A DNA stretch of 64,000 nt, taken from NCBI RefSeq assembly GCF_010726645.1, contig NZ_AP022563.1, positions 1,612,001 through 1,676,000 on the forward strand, read 5' to 3'. The notes beneath the pieces were generated by a model. That model had not been told where the DNA came from, made no database searches, and worked only from the letters and a program-made list of their open reading frames with translations. Made by a program: the position numbers and the translations under genes. Position 1 is the first letter of the stretch; each line of letters begins with the position of its first letter. This document shows, in pieces, positions 1 to 8,465 of this stretch. Source of the stretch: Mycolicibacterium duvalii. GTDB lineage: Bacteria; Actinomycetota; Actinomycetes; Mycobacteriales; Mycobacteriaceae.

Positions 1-231
1 ATGCACGGTCGTCGCGGCCATGACCGAACCCACCAGATAGACCGTGGTCACCCATGCGTAGAGCCGGTGGCCGCCGATCTCGGCGACCGCGCTGGGCATC
101 AAGCTGATGGTCAGGAACTCGTTGGTCGCATACAGCGCGACGCCGCCGGCCAACACCGCAGACGCACCGAGATTCGTCGGGCCCAGCAGCATCCGCCAGG
201 TCCCGGTGGGCACAGCCGCGGTGTCGGTCAC
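1..231 (-). CDS. MFS transporter, N-terminal fragment (cut by window edge)
   Basis: The first 77 codons of a membrane protein that runs off the left edge. It starts at a GTG, 39 bases downstream of the uvrB stop. After about 15 polar residues come two hydrophobic stretches around 'ASAVLAGGVALYATNEFL' and 'WVTTVYLVGSVMAA', typical of TM1 and TM2 of major facilitator drug exporters. In M. tuberculosis an MFS efflux gene (Rv1634) follows uvrB in the same orientation, which supports the call. Substrate cannot be inferred from this piece. It may be read through from uvrB, since no terminator is seen in the gap. Confidence 0.7.
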   Translation of the reverse strand, partial: MTDTAAVPTGTWRMLLGPTNLGASAVLAGGVALYATNEFLTISLMPSAVAEIGGHRLYAWVTTVYLVGSVMAATTVH

Positions 232-270
232 GACATTGACCGTAGAACCTCAACCGCGGTTCAGATCAAC

Positions 271-2430
271 TCACTTCAGGCCCGCGGCGTCCATGCCGCG
301 CAGTTCCTTCTTCAGGTCGGCGATCTCGTCGCGGATCCGGGCGGCCAATTCGAACTGCAGGTCCCGGGCCGCAGCCATCATCTGCTCGGTCAGATCCTTG
401 ATCAGATCGGCCAACTCGGCGCGCGGCATGTTGGCGGTGTCGCGGCCCTCGACGATGCCGCCGCTGACCGCCCGGCCCGGCTCACCCGGCGCCCGCCGAC
501 CCCGCGACGCGTTACGACCGGAGCCGCCGACCTCGACGGCCTCGGTGTCGTCGGCTTCGCGGTACACCTGGTCGAGAATGTCGGCGATCTTCTTGCGCAA
601 CGGCTTCGGGTCGATGCCATGCTCTTCGTTGTAGGCGATCTGCTTCGCGCGGCGTCGCTCGGTCTCGTCGATGGCCTGCTTCATCGAGTCGGTCATCGTG
701 TCGGCGTACATGTGCACTTCACCGGAGACGTTGCGCGCGGCACGCCCGATGGTCTGGATCAGGCTGCGCGGAGACCGCAGGAAACCTTCTTTGTCCGCGT
801 CGAGGATGGCGACCAGCGAGACCTCGGGCAGGTCGAGACCCTCACGCAGCAGGTTGATGCCGACCAGGACGTCGTACTCCCCCAGTCGCAACTGACGTAG
901 CAATTCGACGCGGCGCAGCGTGTCGACCTCCGAATGCAGGTACCGCACCCGGATCCCCATCTCCAGCAGGTAATCGGTCAGGTCTTCGGCCATCTTCTTG
1001 GTCAGCGTCGTGACCAGCACCCGTTCGTCGCGCTCGGTGCGGGTGCGGATCTCGCCGATCAGGTCGTCGATCTGGCCCTTCGTCGGTTTGACGATGACCT
1101 TGGGGTCGACGAGCCCGGTGGGCCGGATGACCTGCTCGACGAACTCGCCGCCGGTCTGGCTGAGCTCGTAGGGTCCCGGCGTGGCCGACAGGTAGACGGT
1201 CTGGCCGATCCGGTCGGCGAACTCCTCCCAGGTCAGCGGACGGTTGTCCACCGCCGACGGCAGGCGGAAACCGAAGTCGACCAGGTTGCGCTTGCGGGAG
1301 ATGTCGCCTTCGTACATGCCACCGATCTGCGGCACGGTGACGTGGGATTCGTCGATGACGAGCAGGAAGTCCTCGGGGAAGTAGTCGATCAGCGTCGCCG
1401 GCGCGGTGCCGGGACCGCGGCCGTCGATGTGGCGCGAGTAGTTCTCGATCCCCGAACAGAATCCGACCTGGCGCATCATCTCGATGTCGTAGTTGGTGCG
1501 CATCCGCAGCCGCTGGGCCTCCAACAGCTTGCCTTGGCCCTCCAGCTCGGCCAGACGCTCTTCGAGTTCGGTCTCGATGGTCGAGATCGCCTGGGCCATG
1601 CGTTCCGGGCCGGCGACGTAATGCGTCGCCGGAAAGATGCGCAGCGAGTCGACTTTGCGGATGGTGTCCCCGGTCAGCGGGTGCAGGTAGTAGAGCTCCT
1701 CGATCTCGTCGCCGAAGAACTCGATGCGCACGGCGAGCTCCTCGTAAGAGGGGATGATCTCGACGGTGTCGCCGCGGACCCGGAAGGTGCCGCGGGTGAA
1801 CGCCATGTCGTTGCGGGTGTACTGGACATCGACCAGCAGTCTGAGCAGTGCGTCCCTGGGGACCTCGTCGCCCACCTTCAGCTCCACCGAGCGGTCGAGG
1901 TAGGACTGCGGCGTGCCCAGACCGTAGATGCACGACACCGATGCCACCACGACGACATCGCGGCGCGACAACAGGTTCGACGTCGCCGAGTGGCGCAGCC
2001 GCTCGACGTCGTCGTTGATCGAGCTGTCCTTCTCGATGTAGGTGTCGGTCTGGGCGATGTAGGCCTCGGGTTGGTAGTAGTCGTAGTACGAGACGAAGTA
2101 CTCGACGGCGTTGTTGGGCAACATCTCCCGAAGCTCGTTGGCCAGCTGGGCCGCCAGTGTCTTGTTCGGCGCCATCACCAGCGTGGGCCGTTGCAGCCGC
2201 TCGATCAGCCACGCCGTGGTCGCGGATTTGCCGGTGCCGGTGGCGCCCAGCAGCACCACGTCCTTCTCCCCTGCCCGGATCCGGCGTTCCAGTTCGTTGA
2301 TCGCGGCGGGCTGGTCACCGGCCGGCTCGTATTCGCTGACGACCTCGAAGCGCCGGCCGGTGCGCACGATCTCGTCCACCGGGCGGTACTCGGAGTGCGC
2401 CAGCACTGGATGTTCGGTCGCGAAAGCCAT
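271..2430 (-). CDS. uvrB: UvrABC excinuclease subunit B
   Basis: The helicase-like damage-verification subunit of nucleotide excision repair; it is loaded by UvrA and then recruits UvrC. The 719 residues have the full architecture: Walker A GATGTGKS at residues 62-69, a beta-hairpin region rich in Tyr ([10 protein letters not shown], near 110), a DESH Walker B near 360, helicase motifs V/VI ('[13 protein letters not shown]', 'QTIGRAARN'), and a C-terminal UVR motif (LxxxMxxAARDLxFExAARxRDEI) that contacts UvrC. The start is MAFATEH, as in other mycobacterial UvrB. A longer reading frame exists but the extra 17 codons do not resemble the family. A TACCCT hexamer ends 6 bases before this ATG, so the message is probably leaderless. 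Confidence 0.97.
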   Translation of the reverse strand: MAFATEHPVLAHSEYRPVDEIVRTGRRFEVVSEYEPAGDQPAAINELERRIRAGEKDVVLLGATGTGKSATTAWLIERLQRPTLVMAPNKTLAAQLANELREMLPNNAVEYFVSYYDYYQPEAYIAQTDTYIEKDSSINDDVERLRHSATSNLLSRRDVVVVASVSCIYGLGTPQSYLDRSVELKVGDEVPRDALLRLLVDVQYTRNDMAFTRGTFRVRGDTVEIIPSYEELAVRIEFFGDEIEELYYLHPLTGDTIRKVDSLRIFPATHYVAGPERMAQAISTIETELEERLAELEGQGKLLEAQRLRMRTNYDIEMMRQVGFCSGIENYSRHIDGRGPGTAPATLIDYFPEDFLLVIDESHVTVPQIGGMYEGDISRKRNLVDFGFRLPSAVDNRPLTWEEFADRIGQTVYLSATPGPYELSQTGGEFVEQVIRPTGLVDPKVIVKPTKGQIDDLIGEIRTRTERDERVLVTTLTKKMAEDLTDYLLEMGIRVRYLHSEVDTLRRVELLRQLRLGEYDVLVGINLLREGLDLPEVSLVAILDADKEGFLRSPRSLIQTIGRAARNVSGEVHMYADTMTDSMKQAIDETERRRAKQIAYNEEHGIDPKPLRKKIADILDQVYREADDTEAVEVGGSGRNASRGRRAPGEPGRAVSGGIVEGRDTANMPRAELADLIKDLTEQMMAAARDLQFELAARIRDEIADLKKELRGMDAAGLK

Positions 2431-2436
2431 TTCACC

Positions 2437-2442
2437 AGGGTA
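2437..2442 (-). promoter_or_regulatory. Predicted -10 of a leaderless uvrB promoter
   Basis: On the minus strand TACCCT is followed by six bases (GGTGAA) and the uvrB ATG. This is the spacing expected when transcription begins at the start codon. No convincing -35 is visible, and no canonical mycobacterial LexA box (GAAC-N4-GTTC) is present. Confidence 0.45.
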
Positions 2443-2485
2443 GAACCTGAGGCCGACATGTTCTGTTCCGCGCGTGCGCAACCCT

Positions 2486-2491
2486 TATCCT
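2486..2491 (+). promoter_or_regulatory. Predicted -10 for the DUF402 gene
   Basis: TATCCT, followed after seven bases by ATCCACCCTCCC. The spacing fits leaderless expression starting at the ATC. There is no Shine-Dalgarno sequence ahead of any of the candidate starts. Confidence 0.35.
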
Positions 2492-2498
2492 GAACCAC

Positions 2499-3005
2499 AT
2501 CCACCCTCCCAAGCACGAGGTCTTCGACCTGGCCGCCCGCACGAACACCGACCCGAAGGGCGTGGTTCGAGCGGTCGACGACTACACCGAGACGCCGTGG
2601 GGCCTGTACATGGCCCGCCCCACGCCCGGCCGGGCGCAGTTCCATTACCTCGAGTCGTGGCTGCTCCCCGGGCTGGGATTGCGGGTCACGGTGTTCCACT
2701 TCAATCCCGGCCACGAGCGTGACCAGGACTTCTACCTCGACGTCGGCGACTATCACCGGGGCCCGACCTGCTGGTCCGGGGAGGACCACTACCTGGATCT
2801 GGTGCTGCGGACCGGCGACTCCGTGCAGGTGACCGACGTGGACGAGCTGCTGGCCGCGGTGCGGGAAGGGCTGATCGGCCCCGATGTCGCCGAGCGCGCT
2901 GTGCGCGTCGCGATCGACACCGTCGCCGCGCTGGCACGTCACGACTACGACCTGGATTCCTGGTTGCGGGGAATCGGGATGATCTTGACATGGCGGACGG
3001 CCTAG
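2499..3005 (+). CDS. DUF402 domain protein with a possible AUC start
   Basis: A small DUF402-type protein matching the gene divergent from uvrB in mycobacteria (Rv1632c). The conserved core 'PWGLYMARPTPG', 'HYLESWLLPGLGLR' and 'FHFNPGHERDQDFYLDVG' is clear. The family includes nucleotide phosphatases, but this member's activity is not known. The first ordinary start in frame is GTG at 2562. The frame stays open and protein-like upstream ('HPPKHEVFDLAARTNTDPKG'). A TATCCT hexamer at 2486-2491 would place a leaderless transcript start at the ATC at 2499. I therefore extend the gene to that ATC; a CTG at 2490 is another option. If only 2562 is used, the product loses 21 residues. Confidence 0.75.
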   Translation: MHPPKHEVFDLAARTNTDPKGVVRAVDDYTETPWGLYMARPTPGRAQFHYLESWLLPGLGLRVTVFHFNPGHERDQDFYLDVGDYHRGPTCWSGEDHYLDLVLRTGDSVQVTDVDELLAAVREGLIGPDVAERAVRVAIDTVAALARHDYDLDSWLRGIGMILTWRTA

Positions 3006-3015
3006 ACTCGTCTCC

Positions 3016-3579
3016 GTGAGGGCGAGGAGACGGGCGCGTACCGCCGGCGTTGTCGTCGTGGCCACGGCCCTGCCGTGGACGGGGCTGCTGGTGGCGGGCG
3101 CTGCGACCGCTCAGCCCGACGGCGGCCCCGAGCTGGAGACCCAGACCCAGGCTCCGGAGATCCTGCACAACGTCACCTACCGCGCCCGGATCGACGGGGT
3201 CTCGCGCGGCGCGACGATCGCCTACGAAGCAGAGGGCGACCAGGTTCAGGTCGCGAATCCGACGATGGTGCCGGGACGGGTCTTCGAGGCCAACACCGTG
3301 CTGCCGTCCTCCGAGATCGCCAACGTGCGGATCTCCATCCAGTGGCCGTACTCGGCGAACCTGCACTGCGAGATCCTCGTCGACGACACGCTGGTCGCCC
3401 AGGCCGACGACTTCATCGCTCCGCGGGTGCTGCCCCAGCGCGACGACCCGGACTACGGAGCGTTGACCTGTGAAGTCCCGGTCAGCGGGCTCACCAACGT
3501 CGTTCCTGCCGACCCCGCCGCCCCGCCTGCCCCGCCTGGAGAACCGGCGCCGCCGCCACCCGACGCGCCGCCGGCTTAA
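3016..3579 (+). CDS. Small exported protein with Pro-rich C-terminus (possible MmpS-like fold)
   Basis: A 187-residue protein with a twin-Arg-rich positive N-terminus, a hydrophobic segment at about 10-30 and a cleavage-like 'AGAATAQP', so it is probably secreted. The middle (about 45-155) has a beta-rich pattern with two cysteines (in 'LHCEI' and 'LTCEV'). The order 'VTYRARIDG ... IAYEAEGD ... VLPSSE ... LHCEILVDD' recalls the soluble domain of MmpS proteins, but I would not name it so without a search. The last 25 residues are Pro/Ala repeats. Its GTG lies 10 bases after the DUF402 stop and 7 bases after TAGACT, suggesting its own leaderless promoter. It overlaps coaE tail-to-tail by 4 bases. 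Confidence 0.75.
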   Translation: MRARRRARTAGVVVVATALPWTGLLVAGAATAQPDGGPELETQTQAPEILHNVTYRARIDGVSRGATIAYEAEGDQVQVANPTMVPGRVFEANTVLPSSEIANVRISIQWPYSANLHCEILVDDTLVAQADDFIAPRVLPQRDDPDYGALTCEVPVSGLTNVVPADPAAPPAPPGEPAPPPPDAPPA

Positions 3580-4709
3580 CCGCGAGGCCGCCACCCGGTG
3601 GCGTCCGCCCACCGCCACGCGCGGCGATAGGCATCGTCGTCGTGTGCTGCCGGATCGGCGGTCAGCCAGTCGACGAACAACAGCGCGAACTGCTGGCCCG
3701 GCCAGCCGTCGACACGCACGTGCACGTTGGTGGGGCGGCCGGGGTCGGCCGAACGGTACAGCCGCTTCGCCCACAATGACGGGTCATCGCGGTGGTCGAA
3801 CTCGGCGACGGTGCTGCGCGCGTCCGCCTCGCCGGCGTCCTCGGTGATCTCGGTGCGGACGTAACCGGCCGCCAGCAGCGGGTCGGTGAGTTCGTCTGCG
3901 ACGTCCAGGGATTCCACGGTGATCTGCACATCGATGACATCCTGGGCGTCCAGACCAGCCACCGCGGTCACACCGATGTGGTCGACGCGCCGCGCGCGGT
4001 GCCCGCACATGGTCCGCAGCCGCGCCACGATGCGCTGTCCCTGCGCCGCCCACAGGGGGTCGGCCGGCACCACCTCGGGCCGCGGAACCGACGGCTGTCC
4101 CGTTTGCAGGTTGCGCGCGAACGGCGCGATGCGCTCCTGCCAGAGCGCGCGGGCCTGCGCGACGAGTTGGTCGGCGGTCCCGGAGTTGTCCAGCCACACG
4201 TCGGCCACGGCGCGGCGCTGCTCCTCGGTGGCCTGCGCCGCGATCCGCGCGCGGGCGTCCTCCTCGCTGAAGTCGCGGTGCTCGATCAGTCGTTTCACCC
4301 GAAGCTCCTCGTCGGCGTGCACGATGATCACCAACGGAAACATCGGCGCCATCTGCGATTCGACGAGCAACGGGATGTCCTCGACGATCACGGCGTCCGC
4401 CGCGGCGCTCGCGATGAGCTCGGCGCGTCGCTGACCGACCAGCGGATGCACGATGCCATTCAGGGTATTGCGGGCGTCGTCATCATTGAAGGCGATGGCG
4501 GCCAGCGCCGGACGGTTCAGCGAGCCGTCGGGCTGCAGGATCTGCTCGCCGAACGCCTCGACCAACCGGGCCAGCCCCTCGGTTCCCGGTTCGACCACCT
4601 CGCGGGCGATGACGTCGCCGTCGACGACGATTCCGCCCAGCTCGCTAAAGGTGGCCGACACCGTGGACTTGCCTGCCCCGATTCCTCCGCTCAATCCAAT
4701 GCGCAGCAC
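3576..4709 (-). CDS. coaE: Dephospho-CoA kinase fused to a UPF0157/GrpB-type domain
   Basis: The last enzyme of coenzyme A synthesis: it phosphorylates the 3'-OH of dephospho-CoA with ATP. Residues 1-200 form the kinase, with P-loop GGIGAGKS at 8-15, the VDGDVIAREVVEPGT segment, the 'HPLVGQRR' CoA-binding region and 'VEDIPLLVES'. Residues from about 215 to 377 form a GrpB/UPF0157 domain, the arrangement typical of mycobacterial CoaE (Rv1631). At 377 residues it is slightly shorter than the M. tuberculosis protein (about 407). It starts with GTG. An intrinsic terminator separates it from upstream rpsA, so coaE needs read-through or its own promoter. Confidence 0.95.
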   Translation of the reverse strand: MLRIGLSGGIGAGKSTVSATFSELGGIVVDGDVIAREVVEPGTEGLARLVEAFGEQILQPDGSLNRPALAAIAFNDDDARNTLNGIVHPLVGQRRAELIASAAADAVIVEDIPLLVESQMAPMFPLVIIVHADEELRVKRLIEHRDFSEEDARARIAAQATEEQRRAVADVWLDNSGTADQLVAQARALWQERIAPFARNLQTGQPSVPRPEVVPADPLWAAQGQRIVARLRTMCGHRARRVDHIGVTAVAGLDAQDVIDVQITVESLDVADELTDPLLAAGYVRTEITEDAGEADARSTVAEFDHRDDPSLWAKRLYRSADPGRPTNVHVRVDGWPGQQFALLFVDWLTADPAAHDDDAYRRAWRWADATGWRPRG

Positions 4710-4731
4710 CGGATCAGTGTGGCAGGCCCGG

Positions 4732-4769
4732 AAAAAAGGGGCGGCCCCGGCTCAAGAGCCGGGGCCGCC
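4732..4769 (-). terminator. Intrinsic terminator after rpsA
   Basis: A 14-base inverted repeat (arms 4740-4753 and 4756-4769, GGCGGCCCCGGCTC and its complement) lies 16 bases past the rpsA stop. On the minus strand it is followed by CCCC and six T residues (4732-4737). This is a textbook rho-independent terminator and one of the few in the window with a real T-tract. Confidence 0.9.
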
Positions 4770-4784
4770 GTCGATCCTGACAGG

Positions 4785-6227
4785 CTAGGCGTTGCCCGCG
4801 AGCTTCTCGCGCAGCGCGGCGAGCTGGGCGTCGCTGGCCAGCGATCCACCGGCACTCGACTCTTCCGAGCGCGAGCTGCCGTTCCCGGCCGGACGGGCAG
4901 CTTCCTCCGCCTCCGCGGCGGCGAAGCGCTCCATCTGCGCGGTGTGCATCTTGTGGCGACGCTCGGCCTCGGCGTAGCGGGCCTCCCATTCGTCACGCTG
5001 CTTCTCGAAGCCTTCGAGCCATTCGTTGGTCTCGGCGTCGAAGCCCTCGGGGAAGATGTAGTTGCCCTGGTCGTCGTAGCTGTCGGCCATGCCGTACTTC
5101 CAGGCCTCGAACTCCTCGGCGTAGTCCTCGTTGGCCTGCTTGAGGCTCAGCGAGATCCGGCGACGCTCCAGGTCGATGTCGATGACCTTGACCATCGCGT
5201 CGTCGCCGACCTGGACCACCTGGTCCGGGACCTCGACGTGGCGCTCGGAGAGCTCCGAGATGTGCACCAGACCCTCGATGCCCTCCTCGACGCGGACGAA
5301 CGCACCGAACGGCACCAGCTTGGTGACCTTGCCCGGGACGATCTGGCCGATCGCGTGGGTGCGGGCGAAGTGACGCCATGGATCTTCCTGAGTCGCCTTG
5401 AGCGACAACGAGACCCGCTCGCGGTCCATGTCGACGTCGAGCACCTCGACGGTGACCTCGTCGCCGACCTGAACCACCTCGGACGGATGGTCGATGTGCT
5501 TCCAGGACAGCTCGGAGACGTGCACCAGGCCGTCGACACCGCCGAGATCGACGAACGCGCCGAAGTTGACGATCGACGACACCACACCCTTGCGGATGGC
5601 GCCCTTGGTGAGCTGGTTGAGGAACTCGCTGCGCACCTCGGACTGGGTCTGCTCCAGCCAGGCGCGGCGCGAGAGCACCACGTTGTTGCGGTTCTTGTCG
5701 AGCTCGATGATCTTGGCCTCGATCTCCTTGCCGATGTACGGCTGCAGATCGCGGACGCGCCGCATCTCGACCAACGAGGCGGGCAGGAAGCCGCGCAGGC
5801 CGATGTCGAGGATCAGGCCGCCCTTGACGACCTCGATGACGGTGCCCTTGACGGCCTCGTCCTTTTCCTTGAGCTCTTCGATGGTGCCCCAGGCCCGCTC
5901 GTACTGAGCGCGCTTCTTGGACAGGATCAGGCGGCCTTCTTTGTCCTCCTTGGTGAGGACCAGAGCTTCGACCTCGTCGCCGACGGACACAACCTCATTG
6001 GGGTCGACGTCGTGCTTGATGGACAGCTCACGGGAAGGGATGACGCCTTCAGTCTTGTAGCCGATGTCGAGAAGGACCTCGTCGCGGTCAACCTTGACGA
6101 TGGTGCCCTCGACGATGTCGCCATCGTTGAAGTACTTGATGGTTTTGTCGATGGCGGCGAGAAAGTCCTCAGCCGAGCCGATGTCGTTGACGGCTACTTG
6201 CGGCGAGGTGACGGAGGGGCTTGGCAT
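4785..6227 (-). CDS. rpsA: 30S ribosomal protein S1
   Basis: The RNA-binding ribosomal protein that unfolds mRNA on the 30S subunit; it also takes part in trans-translation and has been proposed as a target of pyrazinoic acid in mycobacteria. The 480 residues carry four S1 OB-fold repeats at about 35-105, 122-190, 206-276 and 293-363, each ending in 'RxxLSxK/RRA'-like strands. A charged, variable tail follows, with the mycobacterial C-terminal signature SLASDAQLAALREKLAGNA. The start MPSPSVTSPQVAVND matches mycobacterial S1; the frame is open much further upstream but that part is unrelated. A GGAG lies about 11 bases before the ATG. The T-tract terminator follows at once. Confidence 0.97.
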   Translation of the reverse strand: MPSPSVTSPQVAVNDIGSAEDFLAAIDKTIKYFNDGDIVEGTIVKVDRDEVLLDIGYKTEGVIPSRELSIKHDVDPNEVVSVGDEVEALVLTKEDKEGRLILSKKRAQYERAWGTIEELKEKDEAVKGTVIEVVKGGLILDIGLRGFLPASLVEMRRVRDLQPYIGKEIEAKIIELDKNRNNVVLSRRAWLEQTQSEVRSEFLNQLTKGAIRKGVVSSIVNFGAFVDLGGVDGLVHVSELSWKHIDHPSEVVQVGDEVTVEVLDVDMDRERVSLSLKATQEDPWRHFARTHAIGQIVPGKVTKLVPFGAFVRVEEGIEGLVHISELSERHVEVPDQVVQVGDDAMVKVIDIDLERRRISLSLKQANEDYAEEFEAWKYGMADSYDDQGNYIFPEGFDAETNEWLEGFEKQRDEWEARYAEAERRHKMHTAQMERFAAAEAEEAARPAGNGSSRSEESSAGGSLASDAQLAALREKLAGNA

Positions 6228-6386
6228 GTGGTGGGTTGCTCCGGACAGGTTTAATCGTAGGGACAGGGTTGGTTTTGTTGATGACCTGAGATCGCGCACA
6301 CAGGTACTGGACGAGCCTACTCGACTGGGCACATGCTGGACAAACCCGGGTCGCGGCGGGGGCGGGCGGTCGGGGGCCGCGCCGAT

Positions 6387-6392
6387 TACCCT
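6387..6392 (+). promoter_or_regulatory. Predicted -10 for the PrsW-type gene
   Basis: TACCCT followed by GCGAGG and the ATG at 6399, the same layout as the uvrB promoter. It also decides the start: upstream in-frame codons back to 6333 would lie ahead of the transcript. Confidence 0.4.
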
Positions 6393-6398
6393 GCGAGG

Positions 6399-7562
6399 AT
6401 GCTGATCCCCCCGACGCACCCGGCCCCGGCCCACCCCGGCCTGCAGCACCGGGTGCGCAAGGTCGGCGCCCCGCTGGGCGTCCTGATCGCGCTGGGCACG
6501 CTGACCGGTCTGCTGGTGATCGTGCTGACGGCGGTCAACCCCGCAGGCACCGCCGTAGGGTTCGTCCTCTCCAGCCTCGCGATCGCGGTGGTGGTGCTGG
6601 CCTACCTGTGGCTGGACCGATGGGAACCCGAACCCCCCCGACTGCTGTTGTTCGCGTTCATCTGGGGTGCCTCGGCGGCCGTCGTGATCGCATTGATCCT
6701 GCAGCTCCTGCTCGAAGTGTGGCTGAATCCGACCCTCGACCCGGAAGCGGCGGGCACCAACGTCTGGACGCTGGTGATCGGCGCTCCGGTCACCGAGGAA
6801 GCCGCGAAAGGGCTGTTCCTGCTGCTGATGATGACCGGCGCGCGCCGGAACGAGATGAACTCCCTGACCGACTGCCTGGTCTACGCCGGGCTGGTGGGCG
6901 CGGGCTTCGCCTGGCTCGAGGACATCATGTACATCGCCGACGGCGAGTCCCTGGCCGATTCGCTGCTGACGGCGGCGCTGCGGCTGGTCATGGCGCCGTT
7001 CGCGCATTCGCTGTTCACCACGATGTTCGCGCTCGGTGTCTGGTACGCGCTGCACAAGCGCAGCGCCGCCGCCCAGCTGGGGTGCCTGCTGCTGGGGTAT
7101 GCCGGCGCAGTTGCGCTGCACGCCCTCTGGAACGGGTCGTCCCTGCTCGGAGTTGGGGCGTACTTCGGGGTGTACGTGTTCTGGATGATGCCGATCTTCG
7201 CGCTGGCGGTGACGCTGGCGGTCTACAACCGGCGCCAGGAGCAGCGCATCGTGTCGGCCAAGCTGCCGGGGATGGTGGCTGCGGGGGTGGTCACACCCAA
7301 CGAGGCGACCTGGCTGCGCTCGATTCCGACCCGCAAGGTCGCGATTGAGCAGGCCACCCGCTTCGGTGGCAGGCTGGCGGGTAAGTCGGTACGCAGGTTC
7401 GCCCACCAGGTCGTCGAACTGGCCTTCGTCCGCGATCGCATCGACCGCGGATTCGGCGATCCGCGGGTGAACGCACTGCTCGCCGAGGAGACCTACGCAG
7501 TGCACGCTGCGCGCGCGGCGTCCCCCGCGCTGCATCGGATGGCAGGCTTCCGGGTGCCCTGA
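6399..7562 (+). CDS. PrsW-family intramembrane metalloprotease
   Basis: A 387-residue polytopic membrane protein with about eight hydrophobic segments. The PrsW/CAAX-type motifs are visible: TEEAAKG (E133, E134, K137), GFAWLEDI, then H residues in 'FAHSLFTT' and 'LHALWNGS'. These acidic and histidine residues are the expected zinc site in the membrane. In Bacillus, PrsW cleaves the anti-sigma factor RsiW; the mycobacterial substrate is not known to me. After the last membrane segment there is a basic cytosolic tail of about 100 residues. TACCCT ends six bases before this ATG, so the transcript is probably leaderless. The gene is divergent from rpsA. Confidence 0.88.
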   Translation: MLIPPTHPAPAHPGLQHRVRKVGAPLGVLIALGTLTGLLVIVLTAVNPAGTAVGFVLSSLAIAVVVLAYLWLDRWEPEPPRLLLFAFIWGASAAVVIALILQLLLEVWLNPTLDPEAAGTNVWTLVIGAPVTEEAAKGLFLLLMMTGARRNEMNSLTDCLVYAGLVGAGFAWLEDIMYIADGESLADSLLTAALRLVMAPFAHSLFTTMFALGVWYALHKRSAAAQLGCLLLGYAGAVALHALWNGSSLLGVGAYFGVYVFWMMPIFALAVTLAVYNRRQEQRIVSAKLPGMVAAGVVTPNEATWLRSIPTRKVAIEQATRFGGRLAGKSVRRFAHQVVELAFVRDRIDRGFGDPRVNALLAEETYAVHAARAASPALHRMAGFRVP

Positions 7563-7571
7563 ACCGCGCGG

Positions 7572-8375
7572 TCAGTCCTTGAAGTAGACGAGCTGGTGGG
7601 TGCTGACCAGCAGCTCACCGCGTCGGCTCCACAGCGCCGCGGACTGGTCGAAGTGCCCGCGCGCGAAACGGTTCGCCTGCCCGCGCGCGAGCACGAAGTC
7701 GGCGCCCACCGCGTCGAGGGCGGCTCCGTCGGCGTGGAAGTACACCGTCATCGACACGGTGCCGGCGGGCGCGACGGCGCCGCGGCGCAGAAAGACTCGC
7801 GGGTAGAAGATGTCGCTCAACGCGGTCAGCGCCGGAAAATCGAGCGGGCGGTCGCGCCGGTCCCGCACCCACAGGGTGGTCACCGAGGACGGCTCCGGCC
7901 CCGCGTCGGGGGCGGGTACCCCGCCGTCGACGTAGCGCAGGTCGAAGTTGCTGATCCACTCCACCAGCGGCGGCCCGTCCGGTGCGGCGACGGCGTCGGG
8001 TGCGGGCACGTCCGGCGCACGGACCTCGGTGTCGGCCCAGGTGTCGCGCCGCGTGGCGAACACGGCGGTGGCGTTGGTCTTGACGATGCCGTCCTGCGTC
8101 AGCTCGACGAGCCAGTGCTGGTTGCTGCGGTTGGTCCGCACGACTCGGGCCGAGATGTCGAAGACGCCGTCGGCGACCGGGGCGGCGAAGTTCACGGTGA
8201 GGGCGACCGGCTCGCCCACGCGGTCCGGGTGCGATTCGACCGCGCGCAGCAAGACCGCGGCGGTCAGCCCGCCGAACGGTCCGACCATGTTGGCCCACTT
8301 CGGGCTGGTGTGTCCGCGCCAGCCGCCGTCCGCCGGTTCCAGCGCCAGCGCCTCATCGAACGGATGCAGTGCCAT
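7572..8375 (-). CDS. Acyl-CoA thioesterase family protein (double hotdog)
   Basis: A 267-residue protein resembling TesB-like/4HBT_3 thioesterases, which release CoA from acyl-CoA. The N-terminal hotdog has 'GHTSPKWANMVGPFGGLTAAVLLRAV' spread over residues 22-47. The C-terminal half has 'LDFPALTALSDIFYPRVF', where the conserved Asp of the second hotdog is expected, and ends in 'GELLVSTHQLVYFKD'. The start MALHPFDEAL is chosen because a purine-rich AAAGGGG lies just ahead; the seven codons upstream of it would run through that site. A TATAAA promoter with an overlapping palindrome lies upstream. Substrate unknown. It converges with the PrsW gene, 9 bases apart. Confidence 0.85.
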   Translation of the reverse strand: MALHPFDEALALEPADGGWRGHTSPKWANMVGPFGGLTAAVLLRAVESHPDRVGEPVALTVNFAAPVADGVFDISARVVRTNRSNQHWLVELTQDGIVKTNATAVFATRRDTWADTEVRAPDVPAPDAVAAPDGPPLVEWISNFDLRYVDGGVPAPDAGPEPSSVTTLWVRDRRDRPLDFPALTALSDIFYPRVFLRRGAVAPAGTVSMTVYFHADGAALDAVGADFVLARGQANRFARGHFDQSAALWSRRGELLVSTHQLVYFKD

Positions 8376-8408
8376 ACAGGCCCCTTTCGCGGACAAGCAG
8401 CGATTCTA

Positions 8409-8435
8409 TTTATAGCACCCTACATAATCGTGTAG
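8409..8435 (-). promoter_or_regulatory. Promoter with palindromic operator ahead of the thioesterase
   Basis: Minus strand: the inverted repeat CTACA-N6-TGTAG (8420-8435) lies immediately upstream of an AT-rich TATAAA (8409-8414), which stands out in this GC-rich DNA. A transcript starting near 8402 would have a leader of about 27 bases with a Shine-Dalgarno. The palindrome sits between the likely -35 and -10, the usual place of a repressor site (TetR-like spacing). The regulator is not identified. Confidence 0.55.
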
Positions 8436-8465
8436 TCGATCGATCGGGCGCCGAACCCGGGCCGG

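Noticed and set aside
2440..2480. Possible LexA/SOS box upstream of uvrB
   Set aside because: The GAAC-like bases near 2460-2470 do not form GAAC-N4-GTTC, so a LexA site cannot be supported.
2985..2990. Perfect TTGACA as a -35 for the exported protein at 3016
   Set aside because: Only 12 bases separate it from the TAGACT hexamer, too short for a normal sigma-A promoter.
3792..6254. An 820-codon plus-strand open frame across coaE and rpsA
   Set aside because: Antisense shadow of two well-identified genes.
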